Shown: positions 50,990-60,674 of the stretch, piece by piece
Numbering within the stretch: position 1 is the first letter of the stretch
Layout: the number at the start of each line of letters is the position of its first letter
Origin: Chrysomallon squamiferum
Taxonomy: Eukaryota > Mollusca > Gastropoda > Neomphalida > Peltospiridae
NCBI GenBank assembly: GCA_012295275.1
Contig: CM022672.1
Coordinates: 19,500,894-19,564,893, forward strand
Direction: 5' to 3'
Length of the DNA stretch: 64,000 bases
Program-made: the position numbers and the translations under genes
The notes under the pieces: generated by a model
The model's input: only the letters and a program-made list of their open reading frames with translations
The model's database searches: none
Told to the model about the DNA's origin: nothing

Positions 50990-52086
50990 TGAACAAACGT
51001 TTCAAAATTTGATATTAAATGTTAATATTTCAAGTATGTATCCCTATTTTTTATTTAATTTTTTATTGTAACTTGTGTTTGAATTACTGACAGTCTTGCT
51101 TATTTATTACAGTAAGTCATCTGTACTAATAAATAAAATTATGCAGTAATTTTATTATTATTATCATTATATTTTTAATATTATTATTATTGTTTTTTTG
51201 TAGCAGATCTTGCTGTAACTATTTGAAGGAAAATAATTCAGAAAATAGTTCATCTGTATGCTATTAACATCTATCCATTTTGGGACTATAAACATATAAA
51301 TGTTGTCCATGGCAATGGTATTGACAATTTACTGTTTTAAGCATGGTGCAATATAATTATTATATTTGAGGTTTTTAAAAAAAATTAATAAGCTGAATAA
51401 GATAGTTCCTGTGTTGTTTTTGTTGACAAAAACTATATATTCGTAGCTTGTATGTTTAAATTTAAAAATATGTACATAATGTGCCTTGTGGTAATAAAAA
51501 AATCTTATTCAAGTTCTCTTGTACTGCTATTTTGGGATGATGGAGTATTACCATTCCAAAGCCCTATTTATCAATTTATAATATCGTGTTCATCAAAAAT
51601 ATATAAATCTTTTAACTAGAAAAAGTTTATGTCTGACAACTCTCAGAACTTGTAGTATAAGGTATGACTAATATTTGCTGTTGTTCATGTCAAACTTGTA
51701 AAAGCTGCTTTGATCTGCCGTATCTCCATTTTGCAAAATGATATTGTTAGCTCATAAAACAAAAATTAAAAATCTAGTAAATAAAATTTCAGAGGGTTGA
51801 TCTTTCCTACTGAACAAAAAATATATATGTTTTGACGTGTACTTAAAAGCCATATGTGTGTGTAAATGCAACAATTTTAAGGCCTTGTTAAAGATTTATT
51901 ATATATTGAATTACAAGTATCACTTTAAATTTCCTACAACTACAGTTACTGTAGTAAATGTGCATTAAAAGATAAAGAAAATCCTTTCCCATATTGAGAT
52001 ATTTTAATAAATTTTCGTTCAAAAAACAATACCAAGCTTACAATGTAATACAAAATTTCTTTTTTCCTTATTTATGTCTATAATAC
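50990..52086. other. Tail-to-tail intergenic region
   Basis: Shared 3' region of the UPF0449 gene (plus) and NFKBIL1 (minus). AT-rich and non-coding. A plus-strand AATAAA lies near 51128-51133. No repeat family was recognised. Confidence 0.55.
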
Positions 52087-54870
52087 CTAGGTAGTCTGTG
52101 GTAAAGATTCAGATATCTTATTCAGTTCTTGTGATATTTCTTTAACACTGTGCAAGATTTTACTTTCGTCTTCAGGTTTAAGTATTTTACCAAATTTCTG
52201 CATGAATTTGTCAGGATGCCACCTGACCTGCTGATCTCTCAAGTATTTTCTAAACACTTTGCTTGAACGATCTTCAATATCACAGAACAGTATGTCTATC
52301 ATGTCAGACACAGAACCAACACATGGCCAGGGAACCATTTCAAATGTTAAAACACTGTCCTGGTTGTCCTGTAATAGCTGAGTGTAATTCTTCTCATAGA
52401 GAATCTTTTTCCTTCTTTTCCTTTCAAACTGGTCTTCTTTTTGGGTGTTCTTGTAGTTCCTCTGAAGTCTTTCGCGTATTCGTCTCAGTTCCTCTTCATC
52501 TATGGCCTGGGACCGAGATGTCGATGCTCCTGAGCTTGTGTATGTTTTTGTTTTCTTTCTTGGAGGAAGAGGTACATGAGAGTATTTACTTTTTAAATGA
52601 TGTTCTCTTGTGATCCTGTCAGCCCATTCATCATAAGTTTCTGTTTTAGCTTCTGAATAATCTACATTTAAAAAAAAAAAAAAAAAAAAAATAAAAACAA
52701 CTTTAATATTTATAGTGTTTCTCATATGTTTCTGCTTTAGCTTCTTAATAACCAACATTAAAAATAAAAATAAAAATAAAAATAAAAAAATACTTTAATA
52801 TGTATAGTGTTCATTATAAGTTCCTGTTTTAGCTTCTGAATAATCTACATTAAAAACACAAAAACCTCACAACTTTAATATGTATAGTGTCATACATACA
52901 GCCACACAAAATTTAAATATATAATGATAAATATTATGTTGCATCCATAGATTTAGATGGATAGTTTTTTATATTTGTGCCAATCATTATTTTTTTCTTT
53001 ATAATGAAATAGGTTTCTTTTTAAAAATTACACCTTCCAGAATCTCCACTTTTCAAAGATCTGTTCCTCTGATAATATGTAATTGTTTTATAAACCAACT
53101 GATTAAAGACAAAGAATAAAAAAATGTTCGTACCACTACCAAATTCTTTCTCATCATTGCAATCTTCATTAAGTTCTTCTGCTAGTTTCTTCTGCCATTT
53201 GTCTTCATTGTCAACAGAGCTGTCAGAGTCCAAATTGATTTCTCCAGTCTTAAAAACAGCATTCAACATATGAAATAAAAATTAATTAAAGGCACAATGG
53301 TTTTTAATATTTGGAAATGAAGAATCTAAATTATTTGCAAAGTCAAAGATACCAAAGAATTCACTTCCATACACAGTTTGATGTATAAACCATGAATTAT
53401 ACATTACTTGCATTTAAATGAAAAGCAATCGTACCAAATATGTGAATAAATATTTTCATGATTACACCTTGCCACATTTTTAAAAATATTTTCCATGTTA
53501 ATTACCTTTAATTTCTTTTGGTATAGTGACAATATTAATAAGAACAAAAAATCAGTGATGCCTCTTATTATCTGTTCTTATCAATTAGGATATACACTGA
53601 TTAAGAACTTTTCATTTGGCTTTCTCATTAACCAGAAAATAAATATCACCAAATAAACAAGCTTCACTGAATCTGAAAGGGCTTTTAGCATGAGTTTTAA
53701 AAACATTATAGACCGACCCTCTGGCAAACTAATGTATTGTGGCCCCTAAATGTATATATATATATATATACAATGATGAAATATTTATTGACAGTATGCC
53801 AGATCATACATGGTTTGTCTGGGCCCTGAGAAACTGCCCATGTTGTAAGACATCACTGACTATAAGTAAATGTATTTAATTTTAATTAGCTTCAGTTCTT
53901 TTTTTACCTGGTCAAACAGTTGCTGTCGTGTCCTTAGCTGGTTCAGCAAATATCGACAAGTGACACCAGCCTTATTTGGTATGTCCAATGGTGCAGAAAA
54001 ACGATTTAGCAATGGTAAAACAATTTCAGTAAAGACTGCAAAAAAACAAAATTATATGTATTAGTAAAGTTAAACACACAATGTGAATGCTAGGAAGTAA
54101 TTAATTTGTCAACATTACAATATAATGTTCAAATAAAATAACAGATAAAACTAATGTTATTTATTATTTCTTAAAAATTTGTTTTAGATATATTAAAAAA
54201 TAAACTATACCCTGCTGTGAACCATTCAAAGAGTGCAAAGCTTTAGTTAGAGCAATGTGAAGAGGGAAGTTTAATTTATCATCTGTGCTGTCAGGATCTA
54301 AACCTTCAGTCAGCAAATACCTGAAGTAGAGAACAGAAATAATAATAAATCATAAATATAACAATTTACAAAAAGCACATTTATTTCACAGGAATTGTGA
54401 ATTTAAAGGTAAATATGGCACAAAATTAAGTAAGAACATTTTTATAGTATGACTGACATTTTGATACTTTATTTTTTAAAACAAATTATCTTTCAATTCA
54501 CTAAGCTATAACTGGCATGAACAACTGTTTGATTTGTACAATCTGTCTAACAATTTATTTATTTATATTGTGGAAAAACCAATTTTACAGTTGCAAGCAG
54601 AAACCTTTCACTACAAATAATATGTTATGAAATTATTAAACATTTATAATATATCCAGATTTAAAAAAAAAAAAAACTTCATTTTGATATACATACTAAC
54701 CGTATCACGGACCCTGAGCTATGTTTACAGGCATAATGAAGCAGGGATTTGCCTCTGGACAAATGAATATCAGATAAACAAATCTCATATTTTTTAACAT
54801 AGGATTTCAGCTTTTGTGGTCTGTCATCTTTAATATACCTCTTCAGTTTCTCTTGTCTGTCCTTACCCAT
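52087..54870 (-). CDS. NFKBIL1: NF-kappa-B inhibitor-like protein 1
   Basis: Minus-strand coding exons: 54870-54701, 54320-54211, 54035-53908, 53248-53134, 52661-52087. Phases agree and give 365 residues (human NFKBIL1 is 381). Two degenerate ankyrin repeats lie near 40-100 (GKSLLHYACKHSSGSVIRYL, LNFPLHIALTKAL). An acidic segment follows (DSDSSVDNEDKWQKKLAEEL), then a basic coiled-coil stretch (EEELRRIRERLQRNY, FERKRRKKILYEKNY). The conserved C-terminus has VPWPCVGSVSDMIDILF and VRWHPDKFMQKFG. The HPD tripeptide (323-325) before a Lys-Phe is J-domain-like. In vertebrates the protein is nuclear and linked to NF-kappa-B control and RNA processing. Exon 1 starts at an acceptor (first base 54882), so an untranslated exon lies upstream. 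An ATG at 54880-54878 opens a short overlapping uORF. Confidence 0.95.
52633..52890 (-). repeat. Three tandem copies of the exon 5 acceptor boundary of NFKBIL1
   Basis: On the plus strand CTGTTTTAGCTTCTGAATAA + TCTACATT (52641-52668, containing the true acceptor) recurs at 52732-52760 (CTGCTTTAGCTTCTTAATAA) and at 52824-52851 (CTGTTTTAGCTTCTGAATAA). ACTTTAATATxTATAGTGT follows each. The period is about 91-92 bases. The copy farthest upstream in the transcript keeps an AG acceptor and about 12 codons of exon-like sequence before a stop. The middle copy has lost the AG. Confidence 0.85.
53744..53770. repeat. (TA)n microsatellite in NFKBIL1 intron 3
   Basis: Short TA run. Confidence 0.8.
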
Positions 54871-55946
54871 TATTACACATAACTGAAAATAAAGTGAATT
54901 TATTTCAGTAGAAAAAACTCAAAACAAAACAAAAAAAAAGATACTATTCAACTTATTATATAGCCTACATATTTATAATACATTTTAAAATTAATAATTA
55001 AAATATTTAACATTTGGAATAATATCCGTTTTTCTTTTTTCCCCCTTTTTTTTTATTCCTCCATCAATCTTGGACTTAATGTTCCTATTTTAACATTTGC
55101 AAAAAATAACATATCCCAAAATTATAAAATATTCTTAAATATAAATGTTTAAAACAGTATAATTTTATAAAGTAAACAAAGAAACGTTACATTGTAAGGT
55201 TAACAAATAAATGTATATTTTCATTTTTGATTATGGTAGAGTATAATTAGCAGAGATTCTGTACACTGAAGAAAATTTAATACATTAATGATTAAGTATA
55301 TATAAATTATAATTACACCAACCACTTACGACAAAACATAATTCTTATTTTTTCTGTAAGGGAGGATAACTCCGAAAAGGACTTGCTATTGGTATGTTAG
55401 AGTTATCTATCATAATATTTGGGTATCGTGTATTATTCTATCGGTCTGAACATGTAAAATTTTTGTTGTTGCATGCTATCGAATAATTAGTTACACCATC
55501 AGTTCGGGTTGTTAAATAAGAAAAGTGAGTATCGATTTAAAAAAAAAATATGGAGTCAACATTTATGTTAGTGATTAAATAGTTTTCTTTTTGTGTATAA
55601 TTTTTTCTCGTTGCTTGGACACATGTAAACAAACCGCAGGTTGTCTTTATTAGCGAGAATATATCTGTTTTAGTAAAAAATTAATAAAAAGAAAAAAGGA
55701 AAAAAGAAAGATAGTAAACAGACTGTTTTCTGCACGTGCAGAATTTATTTATTTATTTAATTGTTTGGTTATTTGTTTATTAACGTTACAGCAGAATTTA
55801 TTTATTTATTTAATTGTTTGGTTATTTGTTTATTAACGCCATTCTATTTCTCATTCTATTTCTTTTATTTTAAAATTTTCATTATATTATGATTATTTAT
55901 AACAATTAAATATATATGCAATTTTTAATAGATCAATTAACTGACG
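54871..55946. promoter_or_regulatory. Head-to-head region between NFKBIL1 and the four-repeat protein gene
   Basis: About 1.1 kb separates the start codons of the two divergent genes. Both first coding exons begin with a splice acceptor (minus-strand first exon base 54882; plus-strand first base near 55932), so both have untranslated first exons inside or beyond this stretch. A bidirectional promoter is a reasonable guess, perhaps in the less repetitive 55370-55660 part. The motif is not defined. Confidence 0.35.
55738..55838 (+). repeat. Perfect tandem duplication, about 54-base period
   Basis: CAGAATTTATTTATTTATTT followed by AATTGTTTGGTTATTTGTTT and ATTAACG occurs at about 55738-55784 and 55792-55838 with no visible mismatch. 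It is therefore very recent or homogenised. It lies about 110 bases before the start codon of the four-repeat protein gene. Confidence 0.9.
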
Positions 55947-58900
55947 ATGACAGCAATTATGGAAATTCCACAGATCCAGGTGATAAATCCCAAAACCTCA
56001 GTCAGGTCTCACGCTTCAGTGAATGGCATCTTGCAGACGACAGACCTCGATGCATCTGTGAAATCCATGACAGAAGAGAAAAAGAATGACTTTTCCTTTG
56101 AGAACAGTTCATTTGTAATGGAAGAGGGTGATACTGCAGGAGAAATACCTCCTCTGACTTATGTTGATTTTATGCCTCGGTGCACTGGTATGCCAATAGA
56201 AGGAGCGCCTCCTGATTTTGCAGATTTTAAGTAAGTATTTCAAAGAGTTTAGCACAATTTCATTTTCAAGTCAAATCAGTTATTTTTATTAATGTTTAAT
56301 ATAAAAAAAAATACAACTGTACAAATGTTGCAGGATTCTAATATCACATTATATGTCATAGGATAATTGTAAAAAATGTTTTTCAAATTAACAGGTCAGT
56401 AACAGACCAGGCAAACCAGTGGCTGGAGTCGATGCCTCAGTACCGTGTGTTTAAGTGTGAGACTGTGACAAAGAAACTTCAGCTCTGATTTCAGACTGGA
56501 CAATGATGCTGTTTTCAACCACCATTCCAGTAACGGAGTTAACACGTTCCTCAGAGGTCTCCGGTGAGTCTGCCAGTTTCAGTGCCAGTCTTTCACTTGT
56601 TGTTAAAGTGGTAATAATTCAGTTGTTGTTAAAGTGGTAATAATTCAGTTGTTGTTAAAGTGGTAATAATTCAGTTGTTGTTAAAGTGGTAATCTTTCAG
56701 TTGTTGTTAAAGTGGTAATCATTCAGTTGTTGTTAAAGTGGTAATAATTCAGTTGTTATTAAATGGTAATAATTCAGTTGTTATTAAAGTGGTAATAATT
56801 CAGCTGTTGTTAAAGTGGTAATAATTCAGTTGTTGTTAAAGTGGTAATAATTCAGTTGTTGTTGAAGTGGTAATAATTCTGTTCCTATTAAAGTGGTAAT
56901 AATTCAACTGTCATTAAAGTGATGATAATTCAGTTATTAAAGTGATAATAGTTTTCATCCTTATATCATGATGATCTGAGGTCATCCATAAAGTCATGGA
57001 CTTACTATGGTTAAGAACTTTTGCCTGAAGTATTAAAGGATCACTTTTCACATCCCACCAAGATGAATACTGGTCTGAAAGCAACTTCCATGAGATGAAA
57101 TGAGATGATAAAATTCTCTTTCTTTCTAATAATTAACTGTAGTTATAACCCTTGGTTCATTCATAAGGGCTCTTGATACAAATATTTTAATTTATCCTTC
57201 CAAATTGATCTTTTAAAAGCTTTTTAATATTTTGTGTTGATTTTTTGCAGTTTGTGGTTGATGCCACAAAATGATTCCACATCTCCAGTTCAGAAGTTAT
57301 CCTACATCACAGTTTTACCTGATCACGAAGATTCAAAAGTCTACACAAAAATGAACAGCATCATTGGAAATTCCACTTTCAGACTGTCAGTGAATCGAGT
57401 GCTGTCGGAATTTGACTCTTTACCTGTTACAGTAGAAAAACTGAACCGACATCTAATGACAAAACCCATTCCTGGTAAATACTGTTCCTTCTAGATAGTT
57501 TATAAGCCTGGTTTTTAATTCGTAATTTTTTGTTACTTTCTTCTTCTTGGTATCTGTAACAATAAGTATATATTAAATGCCAGACAAGTGAAAATAAAAT
57601 GTGATGAGTATGTCATTAAATTTCTTTCTTCTTAGAATTTATACGACTAATGTTTTTTTTTTTTTAATTCTAGTCAGTAGCTGTGACTGACTTTCAAAAG
57701 GTCAAGGTCATGATATTCTTATCTATGGGAAGATGTGTAATTTGTATGAATATTACTTAAAATATTTGCACAGTGATTCCTTTTTCGTGACACTAAATTA
57801 AAAAAAAAAAAAATATGAATACATAATTAACAATTGATATTGAAACTGAGTATAACTAAACATACTTTCTTTTTATTTTCAGGGAAAATTTTGACAATTG
57901 AAGCTCTGCCTCAGATGATTTCAGAATCTCTCAAGTGTGGTTCTCCTGACTCTGAGGTGACATGTTGGAGTGAGTGTGGGAAAAACAACAGACTCCACAT
58001 CATTGCTATTCGAGTGTTCTTTGTCCTTGGTGATTCGGCATTCGAATCAATTGGTATTTACATGTTACTTTTATATTCAGTGTTTAAGTTTTAAAAAATA
58101 ACCTTGGAAAATGATTAGTATCTTTTTATTGTTATATTACATTTTGTTACATTATGTTACATTATGTTCCCTTCCATTACATTATGTTATGTTACATTAC
58201 GTTACTTTATTTTACTTTTTTTATTTCATTTCATTTTATTTATGTATTTAATTTTGTTTTGTTTTGTTTTTCATTTCATTTTATTTTATTATTATTTTTT
58301 AAATTTTATTTATTTGTTTTGTTTTGGTTTGCTTTTGTTTTATTCTATTTTATTTAATAATAATCCAGTTTAAACAAAAGAAGAGTTAATTATATTTATT
58401 TTACTTAATTGTTAATTTATTTTCAGGAATGCATGACACATTACCAGACATCATTCAGAATTCTGATGGGTTTGCCATGAAAGTCAAGTATGCTCCATTT
58501 AGTACAGTGGTCAGCAAGGCCAGTCACTGGCTAAAAGATCAAGAGGTTATTTTAAAAGATGTTTTTAACTCGTATTATATATTCATATACATATACACAC
58601 ACATGTATAGATATATGTATGTATACACATACGCATATACATATATATATATATATATATACACACATGCATGTACATATATAAATATACAGACTTTTCT
58701 TCACTTATTCAGCATCATTGTACAAAATATATTTCAGTCCTTTGTATGATGTTTATAATATTTTGTATTTATATATGTATGTACACACACACATACACAA
58801 ACTGACACAGACATATTTTTGATCTGTACATCTATGTGCTTGAGTTTATGTGTTTGTCTATATTACTTTATACATGTACACATGTTAACTGTTTAGATTT

Positions 58901-60674
58901 CATGCTTTTGGTTATTATAATGTCTTATTTTACCTTCCAGTATTTTAAGAACTTTTCTTTTTTAATTTACGGTATGCTTAAATAATTTATCAATTTGATT
59001 TAGAAAAAAAAATGAATTAAGTTTTCAGATACAGTGAATTTTTAATTTTTTTTATTAATTGTTGATTTTTGACTTTTGTTTCAGGGAATTAAAATTGTCA
59101 ATATACAATCTCCATATGTGAAATGTGATAAACTGGGAAATGGTGAGTGGATTAAAATATTTTCTTTATAAATTATCTTTGTCAAATTATTAAAATGACA
59201 AAGTGTAAATATTTGTATGTGTATGTCTAAATTACTTTTAAAGTATATGTAAAATCTACACGTTTAAAACCAAAAGTTTTTATCTTGATGAGACTAATTT
59301 CAATAATTTGTTTAAATTATACATAGGCAATCATTTCTAAAATATATTTAAGATCAGTTTTAAACTATAAAAGGAAATGGAAATGCATTATGTTAAATAC
59401 AATTTTGTATTAGAATTAATTGTACTGGAAATAATATGATAAATTTTATTTAAATTTTTAGCCATATTATATTTTTATAATTGTCCAGTATGTAATGTTA
59501 CCTTAAAATATAAAATAAAATGTGTTTTTAGGAGCTGTTTCACTGAACTCTGGTCAGGCTGGGTATGTCGAGTTAACTAACTTTGACTCACAGTTTGTGA
59601 AAATCATGCGAATGTTCTATATAAAGGACAAGAACATGTCCAATCAGAAAGAGCCAATGTCCTTGACATCTCGACTTTTTGTTCCTGTTCGTAAGTTTGA
59701 TACTGGAAGAGAGTTTGAAGGCTTTTCCAGAACAATGCAGAGAGCAATCAACTGGTTGAATTTAACAAGTATGATTTTTAAAATATTTTTATTTCTACTT
59801 CATTATTCTCAATTCATTTATTTTATGCTGTAGTTTTGTTCATAGAGACAAAAGTAATAAATTATCATTAAACTAATATTTGGTTACATTTTTGGCATGC
59901 TTCCATTAATTTAAAATGAAGAAAACTAAATTATTACTTACATAACAGTGTACAAGGATATTTAATATATATTACATATATTACAAGATTAAATGAATTT
60001 TTGATTATTTTTATTTTATTTTTTTAAATAAAGAATGTTAAACTTTTTGCATCACTTTTTAAGAATTTCATGTGAAAGAATGTCAACCTTTCTAGTGTTG
60101 TATTATTTTAGAAATCTCTGTGTTGAATGTGGAAACTGTACAGTACCAGATCCACCCTGACAGCTGGGGGGCAGGTGTGCAGGAAAACAAAGTGGACATG
60201 GTCAAGTCACACAGCAATGGAAAATACTTTCTCACCTGTATCAGGTAAAGAAGATGAATTTCTGTCTGACTGTAAACATCTTTAGTTCAAAGTTAGCGAC
60301 TCATTACAGGTCTTGAAAGAAATTAAAACAGTTATAAAATACTGTTTTTTCTTTTTCTCTGTCTGTTTCACTGTCTCTCCGTCTCTCCATGTCTGTCTGT
60401 CTATCTGTCGATCTCTCTCTCTCTCTCTTGTATGCATGTACTCACCAATACATGCATACATGAGACATATATATATATGTGTGTATGTGTCTGCATGTAC
60501 ACACATAAACACACACACACATATGGATAAAAAAATACATACATATAATATGTATATACAGATTAATTAAATCTTTTCAGATTATACTTTCCAGTGATAT
60601 TTGCTGAGCCCTCACCTGAAGTGTTAAAGACAACAGCGGAAGACGAGGCAGGGTGGGGATGTGTTGTGCAATAA
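55947..60674 (+). CDS. Uncharacterised protein with four internal copies of one domain; frameshift in exon 2
   Basis: Exons: 55947-56230, 56395-56563, 57251-57474, 57883-58053, 58427-58545, 59085-59142, 59532-59768, 60112-60244, 60581-60674. Splice sites and phases are consistent except inside exon 2, where the frame must shift by one base near 56472-56480. Read literally, TGA at 56486-56488 stops the protein after 125 residues; with the shift it would be about 495. The start follows an in-frame TAA. No signal peptide or membrane segment is seen. I do not recognise the family. By eye the protein holds four divergent units of about 80-100 residues: an F-x-x-(F/L) start, an amphipathic helix ending in W/H-L, a beta-like (I/V)-x-(N/K)-x-(E/Q)-(T/A/S) stretch, and an (L/I)R(L/V/M)-aromatic end. 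Helices: ANQWL, LNRHL, ASHWL, AINWL. The other exons are open, favouring a functional gene with an isolated lesion or sequence error. Function unknown. Confidence 0.8.
56596..56950 (+). repeat. 26-base minisatellite, about 13 copies, in intron 2 of the four-repeat protein gene
   Basis: Unit AGTTGTTGTTAAAGTGGTAA + TAATTC, repeated head to tail with few changes (TTGTTATT, ATCATTC and ATCTTTC variants) and decaying toward the 3' side. It begins only about 30 bases after the exon 2 donor (56564). Confidence 0.93.
58140..58360. repeat. TTACATTATG / TTTTA low-complexity tract
   Basis: Short-period T-rich repeats in intron 4 of the four-repeat protein gene. Aromatic-rich open frames here are artefacts. 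Confidence 0.8.
58580..58692. repeat. Compound TA/CA microsatellite
   Basis: Alternating purine-pyrimidine ATAC, ATAT and ACAC repeats just downstream of the exon 5 donor. Confidence 0.8.
60408..60548. repeat. Compound CT / TA / CA microsatellite in intron 8
   Basis: CTCTCT run followed by TA and ACAC/ACAT repeats just before the last exon of the four-repeat protein gene. Confidence 0.8.
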
